Shown in pieces: positions 19,593 through 28,791 of a stretch of DNA of 64,000 nucleotides. Below the pieces are notes generated by a model. That model was not told the origin of the DNA and did not search any database. It worked only from the letters and a program-made list of their open reading frames with translations. The first letter of the stretch is position 1, and each line of letters begins with the position of its first letter. Source of the DNA: Roseovarius mucosus (GTDB lineage: Bacteria > Pseudomonadota > Alphaproteobacteria > Rhodobacterales > Rhodobacteraceae); the NCBI RefSeq assembly GCF_002080415.1, contig NZ_CP020474.1, positions 1,240,001 to 1,304,000 of the forward strand, read 5' to 3'. The position numbers and the translations under genes are program-made.

Positions 19593-21089
19593 TTAGATCG
19601 TCTGATCGTAGTCGCCCACGCCGGGCTCGGTGCGGATGACGGCATCAAGATCGGCGAAGATGGCGTGCATTTCGGCGTCGCTCACGCTGCTTTCGCAGAC
19701 GACAACAAGGTTGGGCGTGTTGGAGGAGGCGCGCACAAGGCCCCAAGAGCCGTTATCGAGAATGACGCGGGCGCCATTGACGGTCACGACCTCTTTGATG
19801 GTGCGCCCGGCGAGCGGTTCGCCTGCGGCATGGCGCGCGACAAGGCGCGCGACGATGCGATCCAGCACGGCGTATTTCTCGGTATCGGCGCAATAGGGCG
19901 ACATGGTGGGGGTCGAATAGGTCACGGGCAGCGCACGGCGCAGGTCGGACATCGACATATCTGGGTTGCGGTCCATCAGTTTACAAATCTCGACGGCGAC
20001 GCGCATGCCGCAATCGTAGCCGCGCCCGATGGGTTCGGCGAGAAAGTAGTGGCCGGACTTCTCAAAGCCTGCGAGCGCGCCCAATTGCTTGACCCGGCGT
20101 TTCATATGGCTATGGCCGGTTTTCCAGTAATCGGCGGTGACGCCGTTCTTTATGAGTTCAGGGTCAGACGCAAAAAGGCCAGTAGATTTCACATCGGCCA
20201 CGAAAGTGGCGTTGGGGTAAATCTTGGACAGGTCGCGCGCCATGATGACGCCCACCTTGTCGGCAAAGATTTCCTCGCCCTCGTCATCCACAACGCCGCA
20301 GCGGTCGCCGTCGCCATCAAAGCCAAGCGCGAAATCGGCCCCCGTGGCGCGCACGGTTTCGGCCATGTCATGCAGCATTTCCATGGCTTCGGGATTGGGA
20401 TTGTAATGCGGAAAGGTGTAATCGAGCGTGTTGTGGGAGGGGATCACCTCGACCCCCAAGCGTTCGAACAATTCAGGCGCGAAGGCGGAGGCGGTGCCGT
20501 TGCCGGTGGCGCAGACGACGCGGAGTTTGCGGGTCATGCGGAAATCACCCACGAGATCATCAAGATAGGCCTCGCGCACGCCGGGGACAAAGGCGTATGC
20601 GCCGCCGGGGCGCGGCTCGCCGCGACCCTCAAGCACGATATCGCGCAGTTCGGCCATTTCATCCGGGCCATGGGTTAGCGGGCGGTCAAAGCCCATCTTG
20701 ACCCCGGTCCAGCCGTTTGGATTATGCGAGGCGGTGACCATGGCGACGGCGGGCACATCGAGGTGGAATTGCGCAAAATAGGCCATGGGCGAAAGGCAGG
20801 GGCCGATATCCTTGACCTGAATTCCGGCCTGCATAAGGCCAAGGATCAGCGCGTTCTTGATCGAAAGCGAGTAGTCACGATAGTCATTGCCAACCGCGAT
20901 CACCGGCGCGATGCCGCGCGCGTGCATTTGCGTGCCAAGACCGAGACCAAGCGCGGTAATGCCCGGCAGATTGATCTGGTCGGGATATTTCCAACGCGCG
21001 TCATATTCGCGAAAGCCGGTAGGGGCGATCATCGGGTCGCGCAGAAATTCCCACGTGTTCGGCGTGACGGTCGGCAAGGGTTTGGTCAT
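19593..21089 (-). CDS. Phosphomannomutase/phosphoglucomutase
   Basis: A 498-residue alpha-D-phosphohexomutase interconverting hexose 1- and 6-phosphates. The phosphoserine loop TASHNPNGWTGVK (about residues 118-130), the metal loop DGDGDRCG (about 260) and the C-terminal SSNTPN phosphate-binding loop are all intact. In this position it most likely supplies activated sugars for the capsule-type locus that follows (kdsA, kpsE, kpsT). It lies 16 bases after the kdsA stop on the same strand, so probably in one operon. Confidence 0.88.
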   Translation of the reverse strand: MTKPLPTVTPNTWEFLRDPMIAPTGFREYDARWKYPDQINLPGITALGLGLGTQMHARGIAPVIAVGNDYRDYSLSIKNALILGLMQAGIQVKDIGPCLSPMAYFAQFHLDVPAVAMVTASHNPNGWTGVKMGFDRPLTHGPDEMAELRDIVLEGRGEPRPGGAYAFVPGVREAYLDDLVGDFRMTRKLRVVCATGNGTASAFAPELFERLGVEVIPSHNTLDYTFPHYNPNPEAMEMLHDMAETVRATGADFALGFDGDGDRCGVVDDEGEEIFADKVGVIMARDLSKIYPNATFVADVKSTGLFASDPELIKNGVTADYWKTGHSHMKRRVKQLGALAGFEKSGHYFLAEPIGRGYDCGMRVAVEICKLMDRNPDMSMSDLRRALPVTYSTPTMSPYCADTEKYAVLDRIVARLVARHAAGEPLAGRTIKEVVTVNGARVILDNGSWGLVRASSNTPNLVVVCESSVSDAEMHAIFADLDAVIRTEPGVGDYDQTI

Positions 21090-21105
21090 GAAAGCACTTT
21101 GTCGG

Positions 21106-21939
21106 TCAGAGGTGGATCGGATTGGCCTTGGCCAGACGGTCGAACTGCATCAGCGTGTCGATGAGGGCTGACATTTGCGTGAGCGGGATCATGTTCGGCC
21201 CATCAGAGGGCGCGTTATCCGGGTCTTCGTGGGTTTCGATGAATACGCAGGCCACGCCCAAGGCGACCGCCGCACGGGCCATGACGGGGGCGAATTCGCG
21301 CTGCCCGCCGCTGCTGCCGCCGCGCCCGCCGGGCTGTTGCACCGAATGGGTGGCATCCATCACCACCGGATAGCCGGTTGCGGCCATCTGCGGCAGGCTG
21401 CGCATATCGGCGACAAGCGTGTTATAGCCAAAAGACGTGCCGCGTTCGGTCAGTAGGATGCGGGTGTTGCCGGTGCTTTCGATCTTGGAGATGACATTGG
21501 GCATGTCCCAAGGGGCGAGAAACTGGCCCTTTTTCACATTGATCACCGCGCCGGTTTCGCCCGCTGCGATCAAAAGATCGGTCTGGCGGCAGAGAAACGC
21601 GGGGATTTGCAGCACATCGGCCACCTCGGCCACCGGCGCGCATTGGTCGGCGGTGTGGATATCGGTCAGCACCGGCAGGCCAAGCGTATCCTTGACCGAT
21701 TGCAGCACTTTGAGCCCTTCATCGACCCCAAGACCGCGCTTGCCCGAAAGCGAGGTGCGGTTCGCCTTGTCAAAGCTGCCCTTGAAGATCAGCCCCGCGC
21801 CATGGGCGGCGCAGGCCTCTTGCAGGGTGCCCGCGATCATCTGGGCGTGATCGGCGGATTCGAGCTGGCAAGGCCCGGCGATGAGGGTCAGGGGGCGGTC
21901 ATTGCCGATGGCCCACCCGTTGAGGTCGATATGTTTCAT
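21106..21939 (-). CDS. kdsA: 2-dehydro-3-deoxyphosphooctonate aldolase (KDO-8-P synthase)
   Basis: A 277-residue enzyme condensing arabinose 5-phosphate with phosphoenolpyruvate. [21 protein letters not shown] and [11 protein letters not shown] are the DAHP/KDO synthase signatures, and [13 protein letters not shown] matches the KdsA C-terminal half. ATG 21939 gives the family N-terminus MKHIDLNG and sits one base after the kpsE-like stop, so initiation is probably by translational coupling. An in-frame GTG at 21960 has no ribosome site. KDO may serve either lipopolysaccharide or a group 2 capsule here. Confidence 0.93.
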   Translation of the reverse strand: MKHIDLNGWAIGNDRPLTLIAGPCQLESADHAQMIAGTLQEACAAHGAGLIFKGSFDKANRTSLSGKRGLGVDEGLKVLQSVKDTLGLPVLTDIHTADQCAPVAEVADVLQIPAFLCRQTDLLIAAGETGAVINVKKGQFLAPWDMPNVISKIESTGNTRILLTERGTSFGYNTLVADMRSLPQMAATGYPVVMDATHSVQQPGGRGGSSGGQREFAPVMARAAVALGVACVFIETHEDPDNAPSDGPNMIPLTQMSALIDTLMQFDRLAKANPIHL

Positions 21940-21940
21940 A

Positions 21941-23578
21941 TCAGGAAGACACCTGTTCACGCAGAATGGACGCTGTAAGCGAGATGAGCAGGTAGATACC
22001 AGAAAAGATCAGGAAGGCCAGTATCGTATTCTCAAAGGCGCGCGGATAGGAGGAATCTTGCGATGCGAGGGGCCGCACGCTGACTGTCAGATAGCGAACC
22101 TGCTTGTTGGCCTCGATCTCGGATTGGCGCTTTGCCTCGAGTGCGGATTGCAGCACGAGATCGGCGGTGGCGAGGTCGGCCTGTGCCATCTGAATGGCGG
22201 CAGTTTTGGAGGCGAGCGAGCTTTCGCCAGCGGTGGCCTCGGTCAGGCGGCTTTTCTGGCGGGCAAGTTCGGCGCTGAGAATCTCGATCTCGCTCTGGAG
22301 TGCCTCGACGCGCGCGGGATTGGGGCGGGCGTTGTTGAGCTGAATATTAAGCGCCAGTTCCTTTTCCTGAAGCTGGAGTTCGACAGTGTTCACAAGGCTG
22401 CGGATGCTGGCAATCTCGCCCTCGGGATCAAGGATGCTGCCCTCTTGCAGGGCCACCAGCATTTGCTGAGCGGCGCGGCGGTCGGCCTTGGCCTGCTCGA
22501 GGCTGTCGGCGGCGGTGCTGACCGCATCGTCGCGTTTCTGGCGGCTGAGGTCGTCCACTCGTTCTTCGGCATATTTGATGAGCCGTTCCGAGAACGTGGC
22601 GCTGAGGGTTGGATCGGCGGTCGAAACCTCCATCCGGATGACGCCTTCGGTCGGGTCGTACCCGAGTTTCACGTATTTGCGGTAGAGTTTATAGGCGGTT
22701 TCGTGGCTGGCATCGGGATCAAGCCGTTGGAGCGGGTCGATCAAGGGATCGCTGAAATGCGCGCGAAAGCCGAGTTCCTCGTCGAGGCGCAGCATCGCGT
22801 CTTTGGATTCCAGATATTCTTGGGTTGCGATGGCATCCTGACCCGTGGCGAATTGGCTGGGGATAAGGCCACCAAGACCACCGCCCGTGCTGCTGCCGCC
22901 ATCCGCCGAGAGGATCAGAAAGGCGGATTTGGTCGCATACATCGGCGTGGCGATCACGTAGAAATAATAGCCAACCACGATGGTTGGCAGCAGAACAAAC
23001 GCCGCAAGGCGCGAGAAGAGCAACAAAAGGCGACGGCGGCGGCGGCGGCCAATATCGCGCTGAATCTCTTGAATTTCCTTGGCGCGGCGGTCGGCCGGGC
23101 TGACCTCGGTCGAGGGGAGGGTTTGGCGCGCGACGGGCACGGTTTGCGGCAATTGCACCCGGCCTTCGGGCGGGGGTGTGGCCGCAGAGGCGCGAGCCGT
23201 GGGCGGCGGCGGTGGCGGGGTGGCGCCCCCATCGCTGGCCACAAGTTCGAGGATATTAGCGCGCTGGAACGGGTCGATGCCGCGCGCGCGCAAGAGCCGC
23301 ACGGCGTCGAAATCCGATGTCGGGGCAAGCCCGTATTTTTGCGCCAGACGCCGGGCCATGCGCAATTCGCGCCCGGTCAGACCCTCGCGGCGGATATCGT
23401 CGATATTCTGGCTGGTCGCGGTTTCGCGCGCCGAAGATACCAGCCCCTCTTGCAGGGGTGGGGGTGTCTCTGCGGCGGGTGCCGCAGGGGCTGCGTCAGC
23501 GGAGGTGGCAACGCGCGGCGCGAGGCGATCGGCAGTCCGGCGGATGCGGAATTTTCTAGCCTTGGGTTTCGTAGTCAT
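21941..23578 (-). CDS. Capsule export inner-membrane protein, KpsE/Wzz-like
   Basis: A 545-residue polysaccharide co-polymerase-type protein. The N-terminal 190 residues are cytoplasmic, Ala/Pro-rich (with a run of prolines near 125) and basic. Then come one membrane helix (about 198-218), a periplasmic domain with a long coiled coil (about 330-500, [13 protein letters not shown]), and a second helix near the C-terminus (about 515-537). This is the KpsE layout with an enlarged cytoplasmic head. It overlaps the kpsT-like gene by 23 bases. Confidence 0.85.
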   Translation of the reverse strand: MTTKPKARKFRIRRTADRLAPRVATSADAAPAAPAAETPPPLQEGLVSSARETATSQNIDDIRREGLTGRELRMARRLAQKYGLAPTSDFDAVRLLRARGIDPFQRANILELVASDGGATPPPPPPTARASAATPPPEGRVQLPQTVPVARQTLPSTEVSPADRRAKEIQEIQRDIGRRRRRRLLLLFSRLAAFVLLPTIVVGYYFYVIATPMYATKSAFLILSADGGSSTGGGLGGLIPSQFATGQDAIATQEYLESKDAMLRLDEELGFRAHFSDPLIDPLQRLDPDASHETAYKLYRKYVKLGYDPTEGVIRMEVSTADPTLSATFSERLIKYAEERVDDLSRQKRDDAVSTAADSLEQAKADRRAAQQMLVALQEGSILDPEGEIASIRSLVNTVELQLQEKELALNIQLNNARPNPARVEALQSEIEILSAELARQKSRLTEATAGESSLASKTAAIQMAQADLATADLVLQSALEAKRQSEIEANKQVRYLTVSVRPLASQDSSYPRAFENTILAFLIFSGIYLLISLTASILREQVSS

Positions 23579-24215
23579 AAAGCTCTTTTGCCTCTTCCAA
23601 GGTGTCGAACATATACAGTTTACCGCCCATCAGCACTGCGGCGGACCGGGCGAATTTCTCCAACACCTTGGGATCGTGCGAGACGATGATCACGGTGGTG
23701 GTGCGCAGGCGTTCCTGAAGGATATCGCCAGCTTTGCGGTTGAACTCGACATCGGTCGAGCCGGGCATGCCCTCGTCGATCAGATAGATATCGAAATCGA
23801 GGGCCAGCATGAGCGCGAAGCTGAACCGCGCGCGCATGCCCGAAGAATAGGTGCCGAGCGGTTGGTCGAAATATTCGCCCAAGCCACAGAGCCAGCGGCA
23901 ATACGCCTCGATGTAATCAGGATCGAGACCGTAGAGCCGCGCGATATAGCGCGAGTTATCCAGCGCCGAGAGGCGATTGATAACGCCCCCCATGAAGCCC
24001 AGAGGAAAGGAGATGCGGCAGCCACGACGGATCACACCCTCGTCCGGTTTTTCCAGCCCAGCCATCATGTTGATCAGCGTCGTCTTGCCGGTGCCATTGG
24101 GCGCGAGGATCCCAAGGCTATGGCCAAGCTCAACGCGGAACGACACCCGGTCGAGGATGACTTTGCGCTGTGTGCCTGTCCAAAAGGACTTGCTGACATT
24201 CTCAAACTCGAGCAT
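23556..24215 (-). CDS. Capsule ABC transporter ATPase, KpsT-like
   Basis: A 219-residue ATPase of ABC-2 polysaccharide exporters. Walker A is APNGTGKTT (about residues 38-46), the signature is YSSGMRARFSF, and Walker B is IYLIDEGMPG, with a degenerate D-loop as usual in KpsT. SFPLGFMGG is characteristic of the KpsT/Wzt group. The matching permease (KpsM) is not in this window, and the gene is the first of the minus-strand block. The upstream 277 bases contain short dyads. Confidence 0.88.
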   Translation of the reverse strand: MLEFENVSKSFWTGTQRKVILDRVSFRVELGHSLGILAPNGTGKTTLINMMAGLEKPDEGVIRRGCRISFPLGFMGGVINRLSALDNSRYIARLYGLDPDYIEAYCRWLCGLGEYFDQPLGTYSSGMRARFSFALMLALDFDIYLIDEGMPGSTDVEFNRKAGDILQERLRTTTVIIVSHDPKVLEKFARSAAVLMGGKLYMFDTLEEAKELYDYETQG

Positions 24216-24295
24216 TCAATCGCCCCGGTAAACCTGCTCTCCCCGACTATAACGGGATAGTCTTAAGGTCGGCTTAGCCTGCTTTTTATTATTAT

Positions 24296-24368
24296 TGCCG
24301 ATCTGGGAACAATTTGCCACGGCAACAAGGCAAGATTGTGATCAAATGCCAAGATTTCATGGCAATTT
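24296..24368. promoter_or_regulatory. Clustered TTGCC/GGCAA dyads upstream of kpsT-like gene
   Basis: The 277-base divergent gap between the kpsT-like gene and the UPF0262 gene contains TTGCC-ac-GGCAA (24314-24325) and the longer imperfect dyad AAATGCCA/TGGCaATTT (24344-24368), besides a single TTGCC at about 24297. The shared half-site suggests one regulator with several sites. Which of the two genes is controlled is not clear. Confidence 0.4.
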
Positions 24369-24492
24369 CCGGACAGGCGTGGCGAGTGGGTGACGCCACG
24401 CGCATCAAGCGACAGGTCAAGAGGTCTCGGAGATTGCCCCAGCCGCCGCGCTGCGCTAGGGACGAAACTAGGACGCAGCACGAGTAAGACCC

Positions 24493-24972
24493 ATGAGCCG
24501 GATTTGCCATATCGAGTTGGACGATGCCAACCTTCCGCCGCCCACGCCCGAAATCGAGCAGGAGCGTAAGGTGGCAATGTATGACCTTATTGAGGAAAAC
24601 AGTTTTGCGCTGCCCATGCGCGAAGACCGGGCTGTGCCCGAGGGGCCCTATCGACTGGGGCTGGCGATCCGCGAGAAGCGGCTGGTGTTTGACATCCGCA
24701 CCGACACGGACGAACCCGCAGCCGAGTTTCATCTGTCGCTGAGCCCGTTTCGGCAAGTGGTCAAGGATTACTGGGCCATCTGCGAAAGCTATTTCGACGC
24801 GGTCAAGAACATGCCCCCCAGCCAGATCGAAACGATCGACATGGCCCGGCGCGGGATTCACAACGAGGGCGCGCGGGTGTTGGCCGAACGCTTGGAGGGC
24901 AAGGCCGAGATCGACAACGACACCGCGCGGCGCCTGTTTACGCTGATCTGCGTGCTGCATTTCGGGGGCTGA
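24493..24972 (+). CDS. UPF0262 family protein
   Basis: A 159-residue protein that matches the alphaproteobacterial UPF0262 family along its length, with EIEQERKVAMYDLIEEN near the N-terminus, PFRQVVKDYWAICESY in the middle, and the end RLFTLICVLHFGG. There is no signal peptide or membrane helix. The function is unknown. It is followed after 3 bases by a low-molecular-weight phosphatase-like gene, an arrangement suggesting a joint role. Confidence 0.85.
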   Translation: MSRICHIELDDANLPPPTPEIEQERKVAMYDLIEENSFALPMREDRAVPEGPYRLGLAIREKRLVFDIRTDTDEPAAEFHLSLSPFRQVVKDYWAICESYFDAVKNMPPSQIETIDMARRGIHNEGARVLAERLEGKAEIDNDTARRLFTLICVLHFGG

Positions 24973-24975
24973 CGA

Positions 24976-25512
24976 ATGCACGAACCGCTGCCGCAGTCGG
25001 TGCTGTTCTGTTGCGATCACAACGCTGTCCGCTCGCCCATGGCCGAGGGGATCATGAAAAAGTTCTATGGCTCTGAGACCTATGTGCAATCGGTCGGCGT
25101 CAAGAATGACATGGAGATCGACGGGTTCAGTATCGCTGTCTGCCGCGAGATGGGGGTGGAGCTAGAGCGGCACCGCAGCCGCAGTTTTGACCAGATGGAG
25201 CAATGGGGCGACGATCTATCGTCGTTTGACCTGATTGTGGCACTTAGCCCGGCCAGCCAGCGGCGGGCGCTGGAACTGACACGTTTTTTTCATCTCGATG
25301 TCGTTTATTGGCCGATCATGGACCCGACCGGCCTTGCACAGACGCGCGAGGCGCGGTTGGATAGCTATCGTCAGACCCGAGACCAGATCATCGGGCATTT
25401 GCAAGACCGTTGGGGACCCCCCGGGAGGATTTATGAACGAGACCGTCAAAGCCTATTTCGATGCCTTCAACAGGGGCGATGTGCCCGCGATGCTGGCCTG
25501 TCTGAGCGATGA
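24976..25512 (+). CDS. Low-molecular-weight phosphotyrosine phosphatase-like protein
   Basis: A 178-residue protein. The catalytic loop CDHNAVRS (Cys13 to Arg19, CX5R) and the general-acid region WPIMDPTG match the LMW-PTP/arsenate reductase fold. The catalytic domain is complete by about residue 150. The last 26 residues overlap the next gene by 80 bases and look non-conserved, as if the normal stop had been lost around a C6 tract (25417-25422). Substrate is unknown. Confidence 0.78.
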   Translation: MHEPLPQSVLFCCDHNAVRSPMAEGIMKKFYGSETYVQSVGVKNDMEIDGFSIAVCREMGVELERHRSRSFDQMEQWGDDLSSFDLIVALSPASQRRALELTRFFHLDVVYWPIMDPTGLAQTREARLDSYRQTRDQIIGHLQDRWGPPGRIYERDRQSLFRCLQQGRCARDAGLSER

Positions 25513-25828
25513 TGTGCGCCATCATGTGAACGAAGGGCAGGTGCGGACGGGCAAGGACCTGTTTCGTGACTTTTGCGACCATATGAGCCGGTGTTACCGC
25601 GAAGAGTTGACCGATATGGTGATCTTTGACGCCAAGGGCGGCACACGGGCGGCGGCGGAATTCGTGGTCAATGGCACCTATCTGGAAACCGATGCGGGCC
25701 TGCCAGAGGCACACGGCCAGACCTATATCCTGCCCGCCGGGTCGTTTTTCACGCTCAAGGATGGGCTGATCACCCGCGTCGTGACCTATTACAACCTTGC
25801 AGATTGGGTGAAACAGGTTTCGGCATGA
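25433..25828 (+). CDS. SnoaL-like / ketosteroid isomerase-related protein
   Basis: A 131-residue protein of the NTF2-like fold: MNETVKAYFDAFNRGDVPAMLACLSDDVRHH at the N-terminus is characteristic of SnoaL-like enzymes. ATG 25433 follows GGGAGGATT. It overlaps the upstream phosphatase-like gene by 80 bases and the downstream acetyltransferase by 4. Members catalyse varied isomerisation or cyclisation steps, so the specific role is unknown. Confidence 0.78.
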   Translation: MNETVKAYFDAFNRGDVPAMLACLSDDVRHHVNEGQVRTGKDLFRDFCDHMSRCYREELTDMVIFDAKGGTRAAAEFVVNGTYLETDAGLPEAHGQTYILPAGSFFTLKDGLITRVVTYYNLADWVKQVSA

Positions 25829-26409
25829 TCCGGGTCGCGCGGCTGACGGGGGCGGCGCTGAGTGAGGCGCTGCCGGATATGGCGCGCCTGCGGATCGAAG
25901 TGTTTCGCGCCTACCCCTATCTCTATGACGGCGATGCCGCCTATGAAGAGCGGTATTTGCAGGTTTACCGCGACAGTGCCGATGCCATTCTGGTGGGGGC
26001 CTATGAGGGCGACCGGCTGATTGGTGCCGCCACGGGCGCGCCGATGGAAGATCACGCAGGCGATTTCGGCGCGGCCTTTGCCGAGAGCGGCATCGCCTTG
26101 GAGCGGATCTTTTACTGCGCCGAAAGCGTGCTGCTGCCCAGCTATCGCGGGCAGGGCATTGGCCATCGGTTTTTCGATCTGCGAGAGGCGCAGGCGCGAG
26201 AGTTGGGGCGCGAATATGCGGCGTTCTGTTCGGTTGTGCGGCCCAAGGATCATCAGGCGCGTCCCGAGGGATATCAGCCGCTTGACGCTTTTTGGCGCAA
26301 ACGGGGCTATGCCCCGCTGTCAGGAGCGATTGCCACATTCAACTGGCGGGAGATTGGCGCAGAAAGCGAGAGCGCGCATGATCTGCAAGTCTGGATGCGC
26401 GCGCTCTGA
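25825..26409 (+). CDS. GNAT family N-acetyltransferase
   Basis: A 194-residue protein. The acetyl-CoA binding motif A is LLPSYRGQGIGHRFFD (about residues 109-124). The preceding ILVGAYEGDRLIGAATG strand pair and the late YQPLDAFWRKRGY segment fit GNAT enzymes. The start (ATGA) overlaps the upstream SnoaL-like stop, so four genes from UPF0262 onward are probably one operon. Substrate unknown. Confidence 0.85.
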   Translation: MIRVARLTGAALSEALPDMARLRIEVFRAYPYLYDGDAAYEERYLQVYRDSADAILVGAYEGDRLIGAATGAPMEDHAGDFGAAFAESGIALERIFYCAESVLLPSYRGQGIGHRFFDLREAQARELGREYAAFCSVVRPKDHQARPEGYQPLDAFWRKRGYAPLSGAIATFNWREIGAESESAHDLQVWMRAL

Positions 26410-26538
26410 GCCCACCGCATCTGCGGCCATGGGATTTGCGCCACGCTTGGCGGAAAAAGCGAAAGTTTCGCTGGTCATTCCACGGATTGCTTTGCTACTC
26501 AGAACGTGCCGGGGGGCGCAGAATGGGGAACGTGACGG

Positions 26539-27480
26539 ATGACACGGATTTTCACCATCGCCCTTGGCGTGAGCCTGAGCGCGATACTGAGCCTGACGGC
26601 CCTGACCACAAGTGCCGCGGCGCAATCCGAGGGGCGTCAACGTCTGGGCTATGGCCTGCTGTTCACCAATGACGTTCTGGGCGACACGGATGATCGTTGG
26701 CGCACCGGGTCGATCACGTCGAGCCGGGTTTGGGGGCCGACATGGCAGGGCCAAGCGCCTTCGGGCATCGGACAGCTGCTGGAATTCCGGTTTCACGGCG
26801 AGGTCATCGCACCCGAAAACCTGAGCCGCCCCGCTGCGCTGGATCGGCCCTATGTGGGCGCGCTTGGCTTTGGCCTGCATACGCATTTTCAGAAAGCACA
26901 GGTGGATTACGCGCTTGGGGCGGATCTGATCGTGACCGGGCCGCAGACGCAGCTTGATGATTTTCAAGACTTTTTGCACGGCTTTCTGGGCGGGCGCGAC
27001 GTTGGCAACCGGGTTAGGCGCAATCAGATCGACGATGGGATCCGCCCTTCGGGTGTGTTTGAGGCGAGCCGTGAGTTCGAGCTTGGGTTCGCGCGGTTGC
27101 GCCCCTTTGCCGAGGCGCGGCTTGGGGTTGAGGATCTGATCCGGGCCGGGGCCGACATCACCTTTGGGGACATTGGGCGCGGCGAATTGCTGGTGCGGGA
27201 TGCCGTGACCGGCCATCGTTACCGCGTGGTGAGGACCGAACAGGCGGGCACGGCGTTTCTTTTGGGCGCGGATATCGCCTATGTCGATGACAGTGATTAC
27301 CTGCCCGCGCGCAGCGGTGTTACCCTGACCGAGGATCGCACCCGCGTGCGGGCGGGCATCCATTGGGAAAACCACAACGGCGCGTCGCTATTCTATGGAA
27401 TGACATGGCTGAGCGAGGAATTCGACGAGCAGCGCGAAGGCCAATTTCTGGGCGCTGTGCAGTTCCGGCTTCGGTTCTGA
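26539..27480 (+). CDS. Lipid A deacylase LpxR family protein (DUF2219)
   Basis: A 313-residue outer-membrane protein. The signal peptide is about residues 1-29 (cleavage after AAA or AAAQ). The mature N-terminus FTNDVLGDTDDRWRTGS carries the Asn-Asp and calcium-type residues conserved in LpxR, which removes the 3'-acyloxyacyl chain of lipid A. It ends LGAVQFRLRF, an outer-membrane beta-barrel terminus with a C-terminal Phe. Not every DUF2219 member has been shown to be a deacylase. Confidence 0.82.
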   Translation: MTRIFTIALGVSLSAILSLTALTTSAAAQSEGRQRLGYGLLFTNDVLGDTDDRWRTGSITSSRVWGPTWQGQAPSGIGQLLEFRFHGEVIAPENLSRPAALDRPYVGALGFGLHTHFQKAQVDYALGADLIVTGPQTQLDDFQDFLHGFLGGRDVGNRVRRNQIDDGIRPSGVFEASREFELGFARLRPFAEARLGVEDLIRAGADITFGDIGRGELLVRDAVTGHRYRVVRTEQAGTAFLLGADIAYVDDSDYLPARSGVTLTEDRTRVRAGIHWENHNGASLFYGMTWLSEEFDEQREGQFLGAVQFRLRF

Positions 27481-27581
27481 CAAAAATGCAATCAAGGGCT
27501 TTTCAGACTGATTCGCCTTTGCTACCTTAACGATAATAATAAGCGATAAAAAAAGAAACGAAGAGGCAGGCAGTCAGGGTT

Positions 27582-28646
27582 ATGGGGACGGGCTTTCGAG
27601 GCACGTTCGTTATTTCCTGGTCGCAAACAGAACTGGATGGGATGTCGACTGCACCGGTGCAGTCGCTTTCGGTAGGACAAACATGGTCCTGGCGGGGCGA
27701 TGCGGTGCGGGTCGACGGGCCAAATCAACTGTTGCGCCTGGAAGGGGCGAATGGGGAAACCGTGAACCGCAAACGTGCGGCACGGATGGTGCGGCGTCTG
27801 GTGGGCGCGGCGATGAACAACACGCGCGAATTGATCCCGGCGGAGATGGAAGAACCGCTGATGGATCTGGGCTTTGTCGTTACCGACGGCACGCGCAGTT
27901 ACACGGTCACGATCATCGAAGTGGGCAGCGAGGCGGCACCGCTTTTGATGTTTCATGACGAGATTCCGCCGCGAGGGCGCGAGATGTGGATCGTGCATCA
28001 CTCGCTTGAGGGGATGCGCGGGGCATCTACCGGACCGGCAAGCGGGGGGGTGATCTGTTTCACCCCCGGCACGCGGATCGAGACGCCCGAGGGCCCGCGT
28101 CTTGTCGAGGAGTTGCGCGAGGGCGACTACGTGCAGACGCGCGACAATGGGGCCGAGGAAATCCAATGGATCGGCAGTCGCCGGATGAGCGGCGCGCGGC
28201 TTTTTGCCATGCCCAAGCTACGGCCGATCCGGTTGCGGGCCGGCGCGCTTGGGATTGGGCGGCCGGATGCCGAATTGCTGGTCAGCCCCGAGCACCGGAT
28301 GCTGGTGCGGGGCGATGTGGCGCGCGCGCTTTTCAACACGCCCGAGGTGCTGGTGATGGCACGGGACCTGATCAACAATGACACGGTGGCGGTCGATCTG
28401 GCATCGCGCGAGGTGACCTATATCCATCTGCTTTTACCCCGCCATCAGATCATCTGGGCCAATGGCGTGGAAACCGAGAGCTTTCATCCCGCGAGCACGG
28501 CGCTGTCGACCTTGGATGAAGGTGACCGCGCGCGGCTATTGGCGATCAATCCCAATCTCGAATATGAGCCCAACCATTATGGGGGCTATGCCCGGCGCTG
28601 TCTGAGCGGATCGGAGGCGGCGATCCTTGCGCATGAGGCGGCCTGA
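27582..28646 (+). CDS. Hint (hedgehog/intein) domain protein
   Basis: A 354-residue protein. Residues 1-155 form a domain I do not recognise. The Hint domain starts at Cys159 (CFTPGTRIETPEGPRLVEEL), the residue expected at the splice or cleavage point, and contains SPEHRMLVRG and the late NGVETESFHPA segment. Such domains are common in roseobacters and are thought to process proteins, often adhesins or RTX proteins. An AT-rich stretch at 27520-27560 upstream is the probable promoter. The start could also be the in-frame ATG at 27642. A repeat copy begins 6 bases after its stop. Confidence 0.82.
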   Translation: MGTGFRGTFVISWSQTELDGMSTAPVQSLSVGQTWSWRGDAVRVDGPNQLLRLEGANGETVNRKRAARMVRRLVGAAMNNTRELIPAEMEEPLMDLGFVVTDGTRSYTVTIIEVGSEAAPLLMFHDEIPPRGREMWIVHHSLEGMRGASTGPASGGVICFTPGTRIETPEGPRLVEELREGDYVQTRDNGAEEIQWIGSRRMSGARLFAMPKLRPIRLRAGALGIGRPDAELLVSPEHRMLVRGDVARALFNTPEVLVMARDLINNDTVAVDLASREVTYIHLLLPRHQIIWANGVETESFHPASTALSTLDEGDRARLLAINPNLEYEPNHYGGYARRCLSGSEAAILAHEAA

Positions 28647-28651
28647 GGGGC

Positions 28652-28696
28652 GGGGGCGCTGCCCCCGGACCCCCGAGGTATTTTTGGCCAGATGAA
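28652..28696 (+). repeat. Intergenic repeat, copy 2 (short form)
   Basis: GGGGGCGCTGCCCCC (28652-28666) is followed directly by the CCCCGAGGTATTTTTGGCC and AGATGAA tail, without the middle dyad seen in the other copies. It begins 6 bases after the Hint gene stop, in the same orientation relative to the + strand as the other two. Confidence 0.85.
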
Positions 28697-28791
28697 CGCG
28701 CGGGCGCAGCTTTGGCTGCGTTCCGACCTTTACCCCGGGCATGGGTGGTTTATGACGGGCAATAGCTCAAGCCTGAACCGGAGATCCCGAC

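Noticed and set aside
19593..21089. Long plus-strand open frames (19665-20678) as genes
   Set aside because: They are antisense to a well-conserved phosphohexomutase and have no ribosome sites or family motifs.
21881..23689. 602-residue plus-strand open frame
   Set aside because: It is antisense to kdsA and the kpsE-like gene, low in recognisable motifs, and explained by GC-rich codon bias.
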